Origin: Seiridium cupressi
Taxonomy: Eukaryota; Ascomycota; Sordariomycetes; Amphisphaeriales; Sporocadaceae
Reading direction: 5' to 3'
Assembly: GCA_036674765.1 (NCBI GenBank)
Contig: JARVKI010000025.1
Span: forward strand, 310,001-374,000
Length of the DNA: 64,000 bases
In this document: positions 24,434-35,418 of the stretch, one piece after another
Layout of the letters: each line of letters starts with the position of its first letter
Numbering within the stretch: position 1 is the stretch's first letter
Notes under the pieces: generated by a model
Told to the model about the DNA's origin: nothing
The model's input: the letters and a program-made list of their open reading frames with translations, nothing else
Databases searched by the model: none
Program-made: the position numbers and the translations under genes

Positions 24434-24918
24434 TGTGACACGTCTGCTGGATCCTCACCCATATAGAGAAATCCATAACCATGTAATTCCCTTCTCAGCT
24501 TGCATCTCGAGTGGAACGGTCTCGTCTAGCACTTCTACATGTGGCGCGCAGCTAGCGACCAAGTCTACTACATGTAGGTTAGCGACCTTGGCTCGCAGTG
24601 GCCCTGCATTGTGTGCTCCAACAGGCTGCGTGACAATTGGCTTGCCAAGCTTTCATGGCCTGTGCGCGTCCTGCTAGAATCGCAAAAGGGGGGCCGGAGG
24701 GAGTCTAAGACTCTGCAGCTAAACGGCACTGAACTCCACCGCTCATCGTATCCAAACGGCAAACAATTTGAACAGGCTGCAAACAAGTCTGACTCACTCA
24801 TTCCCTGTTGGCGAAGTGGCTATTTATGGTCACGACCAGCCCTCATTGCTGCATGATCCGAAGAGCAATTCGCCCCAGATCCTTCAGTCGTATCGCTTGT
24901 CTCGCTCACACTGCTAAC
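24434..24918. other. intergenic stretch
   Basis: This lies between the permease and the DUF4246 pseudogene. No gene, repeat or RNA gene is seen. Confidence 0.5.
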
Positions 24919-26961
24919 ATGTCCAGAAAGGACTGGTCTGAGGGTATTCAGTTAGACAACAGTGACAGCGGTCCATTGCGCATCCCTGCCTTCGGTTGGA
25001 CATACAACATTGAGCTCAAGGAGTACGAGCGCTTTGCTCACGGCGCAAATGACTTCAAGCAGCGCCCCCGCCTTCTAGCCCGGGAGGTTGCAATGCTTGG
25101 CGCCATGAACAGCCTTACTGACAAACCGAATTGGCATGTCAAGATTTTCGACGACGAGATTGTGGCTAAATGGAGGAAAGAGGCCTTGGGAATGTCAGTG
25201 TTTGATATGGTTTACTCTTAAATGATTGGTGCTATAAGTGGATTACGCTCCTCAATCAGGCCATTGATGAATGAGAAGGCGTGGGACTGGTGTTTGACCG
25301 AGTTGCGTGACGAGGCCAAAGACTTCGAGACCACCGGTCGGACTTTAGTCCTTGATACTGCTTCGAGAGTATCCAAGTCGGACACCTTGGTGGATGAGGC
25401 TCTAAGGGCGCGGCTCATATCCGCGACTGGGCCATTCCGCAATGTACCGGATGCGCAGAAGGACTGGCATCCCAACTCGAATGAGCAAGTATTGAACTTG
25501 GTTCACCCGTCGCTATACCCTTTAGTGCATGGGAAGACACAGGTCCTGTCACAAGGTGGCCATGTCTCTCTCGAAAACATTGATTCGTACCAAGGTGTTC
25601 AGATCTACTCTGAAATTCCTGACGGGGACAGAACCAAGTGGTCCCATCGCTTTCAGTGGCTACCGTGTGAAGTTCGGTTCGAGGAGGCCTCCGCGAAAGA
25701 TGTGCACATTACCTCCTACATTAGCAATCTACATCCCCGGCATAAGGAACTCTACTCGACGATTGAGAAAATCATTTCTCTGTCTATCGAGCCGTGAAAT
25801 GACGTTCTCATTAGGCACCATAGGCCCCACAACCCTCCGCGCATTAAGACATATGCTGCGGAGTTTGAACCCGACCTCCCGGACTGGGCCGATAACGGTC
25901 CCAGGGAAGCGGAGTGCGAGTAAAAACGAGAACCCCAAGGCTTACCAGGAGGCACTAAAGAAATTCCAGGAATATCTTGCCCTTCCGAACGCCGAGAATT
26001 ATGACCCTTCAGATGACGACGAGAACTACGATGTGCCCATGGACTCCGTCGAGCTCCTTGAAGAATACGGGCTTTCGTGGGCTGTAGAGAAGAAATGGAG
26101 GCGTATGAGGAATATCATTCATCCAGATGCCGGAGTTGGCTATATCTATGACCAGTGGAAAAATGGCCAGGTTAGCAACGCAGTGGTCAATCTTAATTTC
26201 AGACATTCAGTCGCCCAGCCTCCTGACCTAAGAAGAGTATCGCGCCACTACTACGACGTTGATCTCCGCAAGGATTTTGGGGAGAGGGCCTCCAGGTATT
26301 GTCAAGCTATCCAGTATTGAGCTTACACCCGAGAAGCCAACTTACGGCGGCGGCAACTGGCACATCGAGGGCATGGTCAACAAGCACATCGTGGCGACTG
26401 CAATCTACTACTACAATGTCGACAACGTGACCGAGTCGCGGATTTCCTTCCAAACTAAGGCGGAGCTTGAAGATGAGGACGTGATATACAATCAAGATGA
26501 TTATGCTCCACTCGCCAAAATCTTTTGACGTTGAATCTCGTGAACTAGGCGACGAGCCGGCCGTTCAGACACTGGGCTCCGTGAGCACGCCCCAAGGCCG
26601 GCTGGTCGCCTCTCCCAACACCCTTCAGCACAAGGTCGAGCCGTTCGAGCTGGTTGACAAGATCAAGCCGGGACACCGTCGATTCTTGGTGCTCTGGCTC
26701 GTGGACCCCTATTACCGCATCGCCTCAACCCGCAATGTGCCACCTCAGCAGCACGACTGGTGGGCCCCCGAAGGTTATGACAAGATCGATTTCTCAGCAT
26801 TTCCGTCTGAGATCCTAAGTATGGTTACCGATCAGGTCGGAGAGTGGCCGATGGGATTAGAAACGGCAGGGAAATTGAGATTGGAGTTGATGTCGGAGCG
26901 GACGCGTGGTCAGCAGGCCATAGATCAAAGGTTTCAGGAGTACAATTTCTGCGAGCATTGA
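24919..26961 (+). pseudogene. DUF4246 family protein, degenerate
   Basis: The whole length resembles fungal DUF4246 proteins, whose function is unknown. Matches run from PAFGWTYNIE through DEIVAKWRKEAL, DWHPNSNEQVLNLVHPSLYP, RFQWLPCEVRFEE, GGNWHIEGM and NVPPQQHDWW to the typical C-terminal FCEH. One intron (25194-25259) is acceptable. After that the frame is broken at least four times: TGA at 25795-25797 where the family has Trp; a shift before the TAA at 25921; two shifts around 26273-26303; and an extra T in the run at 26523-26526. None can be explained by introns of normal size. A few homopolymer errors in the assembly could account for part of this, but not for the stop. I call it a recent pseudogene because the residues between lesions are still well conserved. 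Confidence 0.82.
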
Positions 26962-27241
26962 AGTCCCCTGTACGTTATGTGCCGGTGGAATCAGAAGCTT
27001 CCAAGAGCGTTCGTCCAGAAACATGGAGAACAATCCGTAGTTATCGAGCCATTTCTAGATGGGGACTATACTTGATGTGTTCTGCTTCTCGGCCTGTGTT
27101 TCTCGAGATTCCTGAGTCATAGAGCCTAGCTCTTATTGGTCTTGGCCTTCCATCAGTTTTCCAGCGATTTGTACAATCAAATCCCTAATCATTCCCCTGT
27201 AGCGCATGTGCTGTCCCCATTGTTGCGAGTTGTCACCAGAG

Positions 27242-27634
27242 CTAGTTCCACCAGCTCATCTTTGTCACCACCTCATAATCAACAATTCCCAGAAGATAGC
27301 CTGCAACCTTGATCCACATAAGTGCCCCGTACATGAAAACGACTATGAACGCCAGCATCAAGATGCCTACACCCAAGCCAAGAAGGGCGATCGCGATATA
27401 GCTAAGACCACGGAGTAGGATCCTGCCTACAATTATCAGCCCCATGATAATGTTGTCCTTCCTACTACTGCTTAGACCACGGTCGAATTGCACGCGGAAG
27501 TTGTCGCCGCTTCTCGGGAGGTTCTCTCCGGCGACAGTCAATTCCTCGTCGATGGGCTGGGCCTCAAGAGTGCCAGGTGTATGCGGGCACAGACTTTCCA
27601 TGGGAATCGCAGCGGTGGGAAGTGTAGTACGCAT
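27242..27634 (-). CDS. small hydrophobic protein, hypothetical
   Basis: An uninterrupted frame of 130 codons (open further upstream to 27901). The C-terminal half has two adjacent hydrophobic segments, around GLIIVGRILLRGLSYIAIALLG and ILMLAFIVVFMYGALMW, so it would be a small membrane protein. The N-terminal part is polar with no signal. I do not recognise a family. The start is arbitrary between several ATGs. It overlaps nothing else and sits between two pseudogenes, so it may itself be a remnant. Confidence 0.35.
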   Translation of the reverse strand: MRTTLPTAAIPMESLCPHTPGTLEAQPIDEELTVAGENLPRSGDNFRVQFDRGLSSSRKDNIIMGLIIVGRILLRGLSYIAIALLGLGVGILMLAFIVVFMYGALMWIKVAGYLLGIVDYEVVTKMSWWN

Positions 27635-27942
27635 CTTGGTGATGTTGATGGGGTGAGCTGTCGGGTTCAAGCTGAGATGCGCGCAAGGGTTCGAGAGTGT
27701 GGCTTCAACAGCGAAAAGGCAGATGCTCTTGTGCCGGCGTACAAGATGCTTTGACGCAAAAATCGATGGGAGACGTGGCCTGAAGAGTTGTGATGCTGAT
27801 GATTGTCGCTGATGGAAACTCTTGGGATGGTGGTTTGGTCTGAAGTCGTGGGCATCTGAATTCATTTGGAAAAGGACAAAGAATTGAAACGGCGCGCCCA
27901 AAAAAAGCAGTCGCCATACGCGTTATTCCATTGCATGTTTGC

Positions 27943-30900
27943 TCAGAGCAGCTGCCGAATTAGATATCGTGGTGAGTGAGGGAAGGAACGGCTACTGTGC
28001 TTCAACCAACGGAATGATCTTGCCAGGGCAATTGGACGGACTGGTGCACACATGCACACCAGCGCCCCCATCCACGCCCACTTCTCAGTCAGAGCTGGCT
28101 TGTAAATCCCCCTTTTCCACATCTCTGCTGATGGATTTCGAACTCCGGAGACTCGGAGTTTGCGCTTTTCGCTCAGCTTTTTCCATCGTTTATTGACTTC
28201 GCCTTGCGTTTTCTGTATTCCCTGCCTCCTATCTCTGAAGGCGAATATCATAAGGAGACCGATGACAGCGGTTGATACACAATCTGTCGATTTCACTTCA
28301 GCTCCTGCTTACCAATTACAGATCACCACGGGGAAGGGGTGGTTATCTTACACATGATTAGAAAGATCCAGCCTGGCTCGTACTCGATCTCTCCGGCACT
28401 GTTATGCTGGAATACCGTGACGTTCAAGGCGAAAAGTGACGTGAGGAAGGACAACGGCGTCCTGAGATAGCACATTAGCTCCCAACCTACAGTCGAATTA
28501 GTTGCAATGGCACTTACAAACATCACAGTGACGATGGTAAAGGCCATCAGGATCGTTCCTTACCGATCGGACTCATTCGCCTCGTCAATGTTGATCCCGT
28601 TCTGCTCCAGACCGCATTTACCTTATTTGTGTTAGTCAAGTAGCTCACAAAAGCCCCGGGGCAACTATCACCGAGTCTTGAATCCTTTCAGCCATACTGA
28701 TCATTTCCTCGATATCTCGAAGTACGTAGATAGGTCTGCGAGCATTTTCTGGCTCCGAATCCTGGCCCATCAGGTCTTCCCATACACTCTCCTGCTGCGT
28801 GACAAGTGCTTTCAGAATCGTAAGCTCATCCAGGATATCCTTCACCTCGTCCAGTAGATCTGCTGCCTTGCTGATTGATGTGTTACGAACGCAGGCCAGG
28901 GACAAGGCCTTATGTGGGGAATGGGAGCTTAGGCGACCAATCACTGCCGCAACGATCTCATTGGATAAAAAGGAACACAGGCACTCAGGTCACGTGACGA
29001 GGAGCGACAGGAGCACAGTGCTCCTATGGCTCCAGGAGCGACAGGAACTGTGCGCTCCCAGCGCTCCCACGATATCAGTAAGGGAATGGATGGATATATA
29101 TATACGAAGGACGTTTCCTACATAGACAGTCATTACCTTAGTGATCAATCTAAGCATCTATCTACCCATAGGTGAGGCCTACCAAGCCTTAACGATTATA
29201 TTCTTATTCTTCAAGACTCAGTATTCCTATTCTACATTACGTACCCTGGTAGCATAAACCCAACACCAGTGTATTATCCTAAGGTTTATCCTGACGATAA
29301 TATATTCGTTACATGATGTCCAATTCTTGGTTTCTTGTTTCCGGCCAACTTCTGTATTCTGTTTCTTTTCTTTGCTACTATTAGCTTGACTCGATCTGTC
29401 GATTCTAGCCCCGTCGTTCTTACCAATGGTTTGAAGTTCCTCCGTTTTCGTTTCCTTCTTCGTATGAACCGGCTCTGGCTCTTCCTTGGTATCCTGTGTC
29501 TTCTTCTTCTCACTTTCGTCCTTCTTCTTCATCTTTTTCTTGAAGCTCTCAAACAATATCTTTTCTTCCGTGGCCTAAGTCAAACTTTAGAACGATGTCA
29601 TAGGCCCAAAAGGGAAATTAGAAATATCAACGATCGAGGAGAACACGCTCGACGTCGCTCATAGGAAGACAGTCCCTGAACTCACAGTACTGTTTATCTT
29701 GTCCGCATAAATTGACTGCACGGGTTTTGACCATATACCTTCTTCCCAATATGTCGACTTGAATAGAGAAAAGTCCTCCCATCCAAGACTGTTGATGAAA
29801 TCAACACAAAAGGTGACCAGAAAGCGGCTCGTCTCTTGGACAGAAGACGGTGGAGGTTGTCTGTTCTTTTTGAGTTTTGCTTCACGCAGTTGACGAAACA
29901 TGCTTTCGATCACTGGATCATCAAGTCCTTCCTTCCTATGCGTTGACGAAGTGATAATCGTGTCTTTTATAACAAATTTAGTAAGAAGTCGTTCCGAAAG
30001 GGTGAAAATGGTTCACTTAGAACTTGCCTTCGTCAATTACCCAGAGCCAAAGCTGATCCACAGCGAGGTAAGGCCATTTTGGGTCCTTATGGGGCACACC
30101 GTCTCCGTTTTGTCTTTTGAGAAATGATCTGGTGACAACTTGATTCCGATCACGCGAAACCATGTCCTTCAGTGAGCTGTAGTAAAACTGGTCCAATGAC
30201 CTCGATCCATGAATGATCCTCTCCTTGTAAGAATCCATAAGTCTTTCATGGCCTCCACGATAGTCCAGATGCTCGACTGGTTCTCATAAGTGCTACTCTT
30301 TCATAAGTGTCTAAGGCTCGATATCAGTACTGGTTTGCGAGCAATGCCCCCTTAACATACCAGATTTATGCACAGATAAACTATTGGCTCCTGCACCATG
30401 ATTATCCATGTAATTGTCTGGTGCGTTCTGGTCTCTCTTTGGGACCTCTTGGCTGTCGAAGTCTCGTGCATCAGATTGACGATAATTCGGTTCCTTGGTC
30501 TCCGCGGTCGGGCTTCCTGCGTAGTCCTCCTCTCTTCAGGGCTGCCGTTGCATTCTCTGATCTTCTTCCTGGTTCGTATTTCTTCTTCGCTTTTGTGTGG
30601 TCTCCTTCTGGAACAATTGTAAGATGCGTATTGAAAGGTGTATGTGGAACCTACGCGATTCTTTTCGCTTTGACCCTGTCATTCTCTGCGGCCTTGTCGG
30701 GCATGCTATTTTTAGAAGCCACCAAACAACAACATGATGTCCATGGTATGCTGCCCACTGCAACGAAGTATCGGGTAACAGATCGAAATTGGTGTTCTCT
30801 TTCAAAATTATGATAATCTCATCATGTGCATCTGCTTCCTTAGCCAGGCGAACGAGTTTGTGTTCTTTGATCTTTGCTAGTGGTGTTTCCATCGCTGCGG

Positions 30901-31886
30901 AGAGAGATTTGAGATGGTCGTCAGACTTTGCAAATTCCATTGCTGACACGAGCTCCTCCACATCGGCGTGTCGCAGGATAGATTTGATTTCTGCTTGCGA
31001 GACTGTCAAGAGATTGATCTCCGACTCAGACGTATGCTCGGCCGCACAGCTGTCTCCAGAATCAGACGTAATCTCTAATCCAGGCCTACCCTTAGAACTG
31101 AAGAGGTATTTGATAAACTGAAACCATGCATTCTGATGCTTTCCCCCGCCTATAATCCTGCTCTTTGCTCCCTTTTCGGACAGCCTCGTAGCAACATCAA
31201 CATGACCATGCAAGCACGCCAGATGTAACTCTGTTAACCCCCATATAGTCTTGGATATTGAGTTGCACTTCGGGCTTATCCTTCAAAAGCGGCGTACATC
31301 AGCGGCGTCCACCCGTCCGCGTCAGGGACTTCGACATCCGCTCCCTCCTTCAAAAGAACGTCGACTATCCCATAATGGCCATTTCCACACGCCAAATGAA
31401 GTGCTGTTTGCTGAGTGTTGAGGTCTTGCGTTTTAATATTAGCACCATCATTTAGTGCATGTATCACTCCTTCTTCATCCCCCTACTGGCTGCCCCAAGT
31501 AGTTTGGCATTGCTTTCCGTCAAGGGCTCCAAGGGTGGCTTGTTATTGCCTTGGCTAGATGAATCAGGGTTCTCTCGCCCGGTTAACCCTGCTGATTTTT
31601 CTGTTGTTGGCGACTCCACTTCAAATTGCAGGGCAGTAGTGGCATGTCCGTCATGCTATGTTGAATGTTGAACATCGTCTTCCCTTGCTTGCATTGAATG
31701 AGTGTCTTGTGCTGTGACTGTTTGGCGGGGAGGGCCGGTGTTTTGTGACAGTGATGTATTTGCCTGTTTGTCAGCTCCGCTCGAGACCCCGATTTGAGTG
31801 ACCTGACGTCGGGTCTGATCTCCCTGGTCCTCTGATGAACCTTGTGCGCACCCAGGTGACAAATTGCTCAATGGTAGCTCAGCCAT
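27943..31886 (-). pseudogene. ankyrin-repeat/CorA-like membrane protein, degenerate and interrupted by a solo LTR
   Basis: This belongs to a large mould family with N-terminal ankyrin repeats and a C-terminal CorA-like two-helix membrane end. Recognisable parts in order: ankyrin units (TALHLACGNGHYGIVDVLL, GWTPLMYAAFEG, LTELHLACLHGHVDVATRL), AAYHGHHVVVWWLLK, KERIIHGSRSLDQFYYSSLKD, VDQLWLWVID, PPPSSVQETSRFLVTFCVDF, then LPLSFLTSLFALNV near the membrane. Lesions: TAG at 31656-31658; a lost base in the C run at 31479-31483; a shift near 31230-31270; a lost base in the T run at 30709-30713; a 433-bp solo LTR at 28881-29313; and TAA at 28560-28562 where the family has Gln. The exact 3' end near 27943 is uncertain. 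The gene is dead by several independent events. Confidence 0.85.
28881..29313. mobile_element. 433-bp solo LTR inside the ankyrin/CorA-like gene
   Basis: The element starts TGTTACGAAC and ends ATTCGTTACA, so the termini are TG...CA and nearly inverse (8 of 10). It is bounded by a perfect 5-bp direct repeat, TGATG at 28876-28880 and at 29314-29318. Removing the element plus one repeat joins the two halves of the host reading frame in phase (NWTS then ISKAAD on the minus strand), which independently proves an insertion. A TATA-like tract occurs near 29092-29102, suggesting plus-strand orientation. No internal retrotransposon genes remain, as expected after LTR-LTR recombination. It bears no resemblance by eye to the 131-bp element. 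Confidence 0.92.
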
Positions 31887-32411
31887 GATAAAGCGTTTTT
31901 TGTTTGAAATTGCTTAGCAATGCTAGATGCACAAGAAATACTTCCAGCTTTCTGAATGAATGGAGAGCTAATCATGATGAGGCTGGATATCACCTGTCAG
32001 AAGGCTGGGTTTCATTGGCAATAAATCAAGCAAGCTCCGTGGGAAGGGCGGTACTTCCTTAATTGGAAAATGCAACCATGTGGCTGCTGATGCGTCCTTG
32101 AAATCACAGCCATGCAGGTCAGCTAACCACCTGTGGCTTCTTGAGCATGAGCTGTGTATGTCGGCTACCAATAAGATAAATCAGTCTCGTCAATCGATGG
32201 TTGGTCTGAGTAGCGAGAAATAGATGATGGAGCTTGGACGGTGAAGGGCAAGGATCATCACGGCGCGACGTATTATGATCGGAGGGAGGTAACCTCCGCA
32301 CCTCGACGTTCTTTATTTATTTCTTGGCGAAATATTTATGATAACAATACTTAGGCAAGTGCCCTAAGGTCATCTTCATTAATGTTGAATCTAACGAACC
32401 CTGCCTCCGTA
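31887..32411. other. intergenic stretch
   Basis: This lies between the ankyrin pseudogene start and the deaminase 3' end. No gene is seen. A short near-palindrome (GGAGGTAACCTCC) occurs at about 32286-32298. Confidence 0.45.
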
Positions 32412-33440
32412 TCAAGCGTAGGCATCTATCATCAAAAACAGCTGCGCTTTTCTTTCGTCTGGTAGAAAGCTAGCATAAACCGAGTTTCGGGCAAGTTCTC
32501 TCATTTTCTCGAGGTCAAGGCTGTAGGCTTCACTGACCAGAACGTACTCGTCCAGGCAAGCCGACCCGAACATTGTGGGGTCATCTGAGTTCAGGGTGCA
32601 CAAGAGCCCCCGACTCAGGTATTTGGGCAACGGATGATCCTCAATGGAGGGACAGCACCCCGTAAAGACATTTGAAGTGACGTTGATCTCTATCGGGGTC
32701 TGCCTCTTCGCCAGAATAGCCATGAGCTCGTCGTCGTGCTGAGCAGCAAGGCCGTGGCCGATTCTCTCGACGCCCATGGCTAGCGCTGCGCGCATCTCCA
32801 GGGGACCTTTCACTGGGCCAGTGGCCTCACCAGCATGAGCTGTGAGTCGCAAGCCTGCCTTCTTGGCCTCTATGTAGAGGTCATGGAACCATTCAATGGG
32901 CCCGGCAACTTCGTCGCCTCCAATCCCGACGCCCACAACCGTGGGAAACCGTTGCTTGAGCTCGGCGGCCAGCCGGAACACCCGGCCGGTCTCCTCGGCG
33001 CCCCATTGTCGGGCTGCATCGGCGATCCAGAGAACGGAGGGACCACCCAACTCGCGCTCGACTTCGAGTCTTGCATCCTCTATTGCGGCCATGACATCCG
33101 CCACCTTGAGATGGGTCTTCCTTTTCAGGATGTTCCCCCAAGCAATGTAGACCTCGGCGTGAACGACGCCCTGCTGATGCAGGTTACGCATCATCTCTTT
33201 CGAGATCAAAGCGTAATCCTCTGGCGTCTGGAGGCGATCGAGCACGAGCCTGAATACGTGCAAGAAATGCGCAAAGTCATCGTAGGCGTACAGTGCGCGG
33301 GCTTCCTCCAGTGTCAGCGGCGTTGAGTCATGGCGTTCTGACAGGACGACCAACGTTTCGGGGGTGACGGTGCCTTCGAGATGAAGGTGTAGTTCAGCCT
33401 TGGGAAGCCCTCTTAGCCACTCCCTCTTCGTTTGTGTCAT
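32412..33440 (-). CDS. adenosine deaminase family protein, bacterial-type
   Basis: This is a metal-dependent amidohydrolase of the adenosine/adenine deaminase family, acting on a purine or purine-like amine. One exon of 342 residues. Metal and catalytic motifs are in order: HLHLEG near residues 18-23, HAGE in the middle, ERIGHG, and LNSDDP near the C-terminus. Length and the absence of introns resemble bacterial Add-type enzymes rather than the longer secreted fungal ADGF type. The frame is open to 33542, but the ATG at 33440 (MTQTKREWL) places HLHLEG at the usual distance from the start. It could be an adenine deaminase; sequence alone does not decide. It stands among unrelated genes. Horizontal acquisition is possible. 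Confidence 0.88.
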   Translation of the reverse strand: MTQTKREWLRGLPKAELHLHLEGTVTPETLVVLSERHDSTPLTLEEARALYAYDDFAHFLHVFRLVLDRLQTPEDYALISKEMMRNLHQQGVVHAEVYIAWGNILKRKTHLKVADVMAAIEDARLEVERELGGPSVLWIADAARQWGAEETGRVFRLAAELKQRFPTVVGVGIGGDEVAGPIEWFHDLYIEAKKAGLRLTAHAGEATGPVKGPLEMRAALAMGVERIGHGLAAQHDDELMAILAKRQTPIEINVTSNVFTGCCPSIEDHPLPKYLSRGLLCTLNSDDPTMFGSACLDEYVLVSEAYSLDLEKMRELARNSVYASFLPDERKAQLFLMIDAYA

Positions 33441-34270
33441 CCCAACTGCTTTTTGAGGTTTTCGCAATACTGACCAGACCGGCCTGCCTTGGAGTGAGTC
33501 AGCGCCCATTCGAGGGGGGTCGGCTTTGGCTTCGGGGTTCACCGACTAACCCTACCCCACTAACCAATACTAGACTAGGCCATATTTACCCAGAAATCCC
33601 ACTACCATTCGCATCTGCATCTGGCATAAGGAAAGCTTTCCAGTCACAATGCTGTTCGCTCCCGTGGCCGTGGCTAGGTCTACCTCAACGAATCGAGCAC
33701 GCGGCAGCTTGCCTCGCTTGAGGCACGCATACGCTATGAGCAATTTCCACGGGAAGGCAATAGACGAAAATGGGACAGGAGGAGAGGGAGGCGCCATAAA
33801 ACTTGTACATAATGTGGACGTAGTACAGGCGAAGCCGAGCCACCACCCATTGACCGAGACATTTCGGCTTCGAGTTGGACAAAAGCCTAATAGATGTGGC
33901 AACCCTCAGGCAGATCTGCTGCCGAATCAGGACGTCTTCCCATCTCGCAGTCCGTGCAACTTGTACGGACCGTCCCGTTCCCCGTCGCGGTGGAGGCTGC
34001 TAGCAAATTATCCACTCTTAGGAGTCTTAATATGCCCATGACATCCTCAAGGATCTATCAACTCGCAGATATGTGGAAAGCCAACCTCTTTCAGTCCCGA
34101 TCGCTGCAACGACGGAAAGTAATGCCCGCCAACGATATATCTCAAGGCTGGTTTGACCGCGCGGCTTTCGTGGCGATTCCATGGAGCGTTATCGTCAAGA
34201 TCTCCGCGTCCAGCTAGATAAGACAACATCTCGATGCAGAGTTGAAGTCTGCCGTCGGCATGCCCAACTA
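33441..34270. other. intergenic stretch
   Basis: This is the promoter side of the deaminase gene followed by sequence with no convincing gene. It ends at the MITE. Confidence 0.45.
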
Positions 34271-34419
34271 CAGTACATGGCAATAATTTTGAACCCCTGT
34301 CAAGTATCCTACTGAAATAACCAATATAAGAGGTGGCATAGTTGCATACGCTTTACTATATTTGGTTTACGTCCCCGTTAAGATACCTGACAAGGGTTCA
34401 AAATTATTGCCATGTACTG
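34271..34419. mobile_element. 149-bp MITE with 38-bp terminal inverted repeats, TA-flanked
   Basis: The left end (34271-34308, starting CAGTACATGGCAATAATTTT) is the inverse complement of the right end (34382-34419) with two mismatches in 38. Both sides are bordered by TA (34269-34270 and 34420-34421), the target duplication of Tc1/mariner transposons. The 73-bp core has no coding capacity. This is a non-autonomous element, or the foldback relic of one. No second copy or transposase gene is seen in the window. Confidence 0.9.
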
Positions 34420-35418
34420 TACACTCTGACAAACTTGTAAGAGATTCAATCTCGGCCATAAGTGGCACTTGCCCCGATCTTACCCGCATGTCGTCCTGAC
34501 CAATATAAACATAATCGGCCCAGAGTATTGTCGAATTCTGCCTCTGCCGAAATGCAAGTAGTGCATCTGCCAGGTTTGCGAGAAGTGATAAAATTGGAGC
34601 CATTTGATGGTGGTGCGACTTGTCGGTTGACTGTCCCAAATGTATGAGATTGCCTCAAAGTCAGGGGACGAATCTAATGAGACGGTGTGGAGTGTCCCAT
34701 GATGTGGTTCCTTGCCAGACCCAGGACGCGGTGTAAGGGTGCGAATATGCCCTTTTGGGAGAGGGCAGTAAATTTCCCCTCGATCAATCTATATATATTC
34801 GTTTGATTGATTCAATTCAAAGACGGGACCCTACGAGTGCTGAGGCCGCGGAGTCTTTTGTCCATCAAGCCCAGAACCCCGCTGCTAACCGTGCATGAGG
34901 AAAGGCGCTCGTAGAGAGAACGACTTTGTGGAAAGCTTCCAAGAGTAGTTGATTTTGTCGGCCATTACGTAATCGGATGAACCAATTGAGTGCGAATGCA
35001 GCGTCGGCAAAACGGTGGGTTGCGTCTTTATGCTACTCTGACAGCTGTGCCGATTCCTGCCTCTCGCCGCACGGCAGCTCAGGGGACGACCGCGGGTACT
35101 CTGAGCCCCTCCCAGCGAAAAACCGCTAACGACTACACTTCCTACGCCACATATTGCATTTACGACACAGCCATATCGTCGCCGCAAAGTCAGACCCCAG
35201 CCTCTGGGATCAACAATCCAATTGCCGAAAAGGACATCCTGTGAAGGCACACTTGTCCGAAAAGTCTTTTGAAAAAGTTGTTAATTAAAAACGTTTCTCT
35301 AAGTATTACGTCTAAATAAACAGCTACACTAACTTACGTAACTTGGCAAATGAATATTACAACTCTATATCCAATCCCAACTCCTCGCTTAAACCGTAAG
35401 CGTTTCCAAGTTTATACA
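34420..35418. other. intergenic stretch, partly AT-rich
   Basis: No gene is supported. The part at 35275-35400 is AT-rich. A frame at 34885-35250 (minus) has no family character. Confidence 0.45.
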
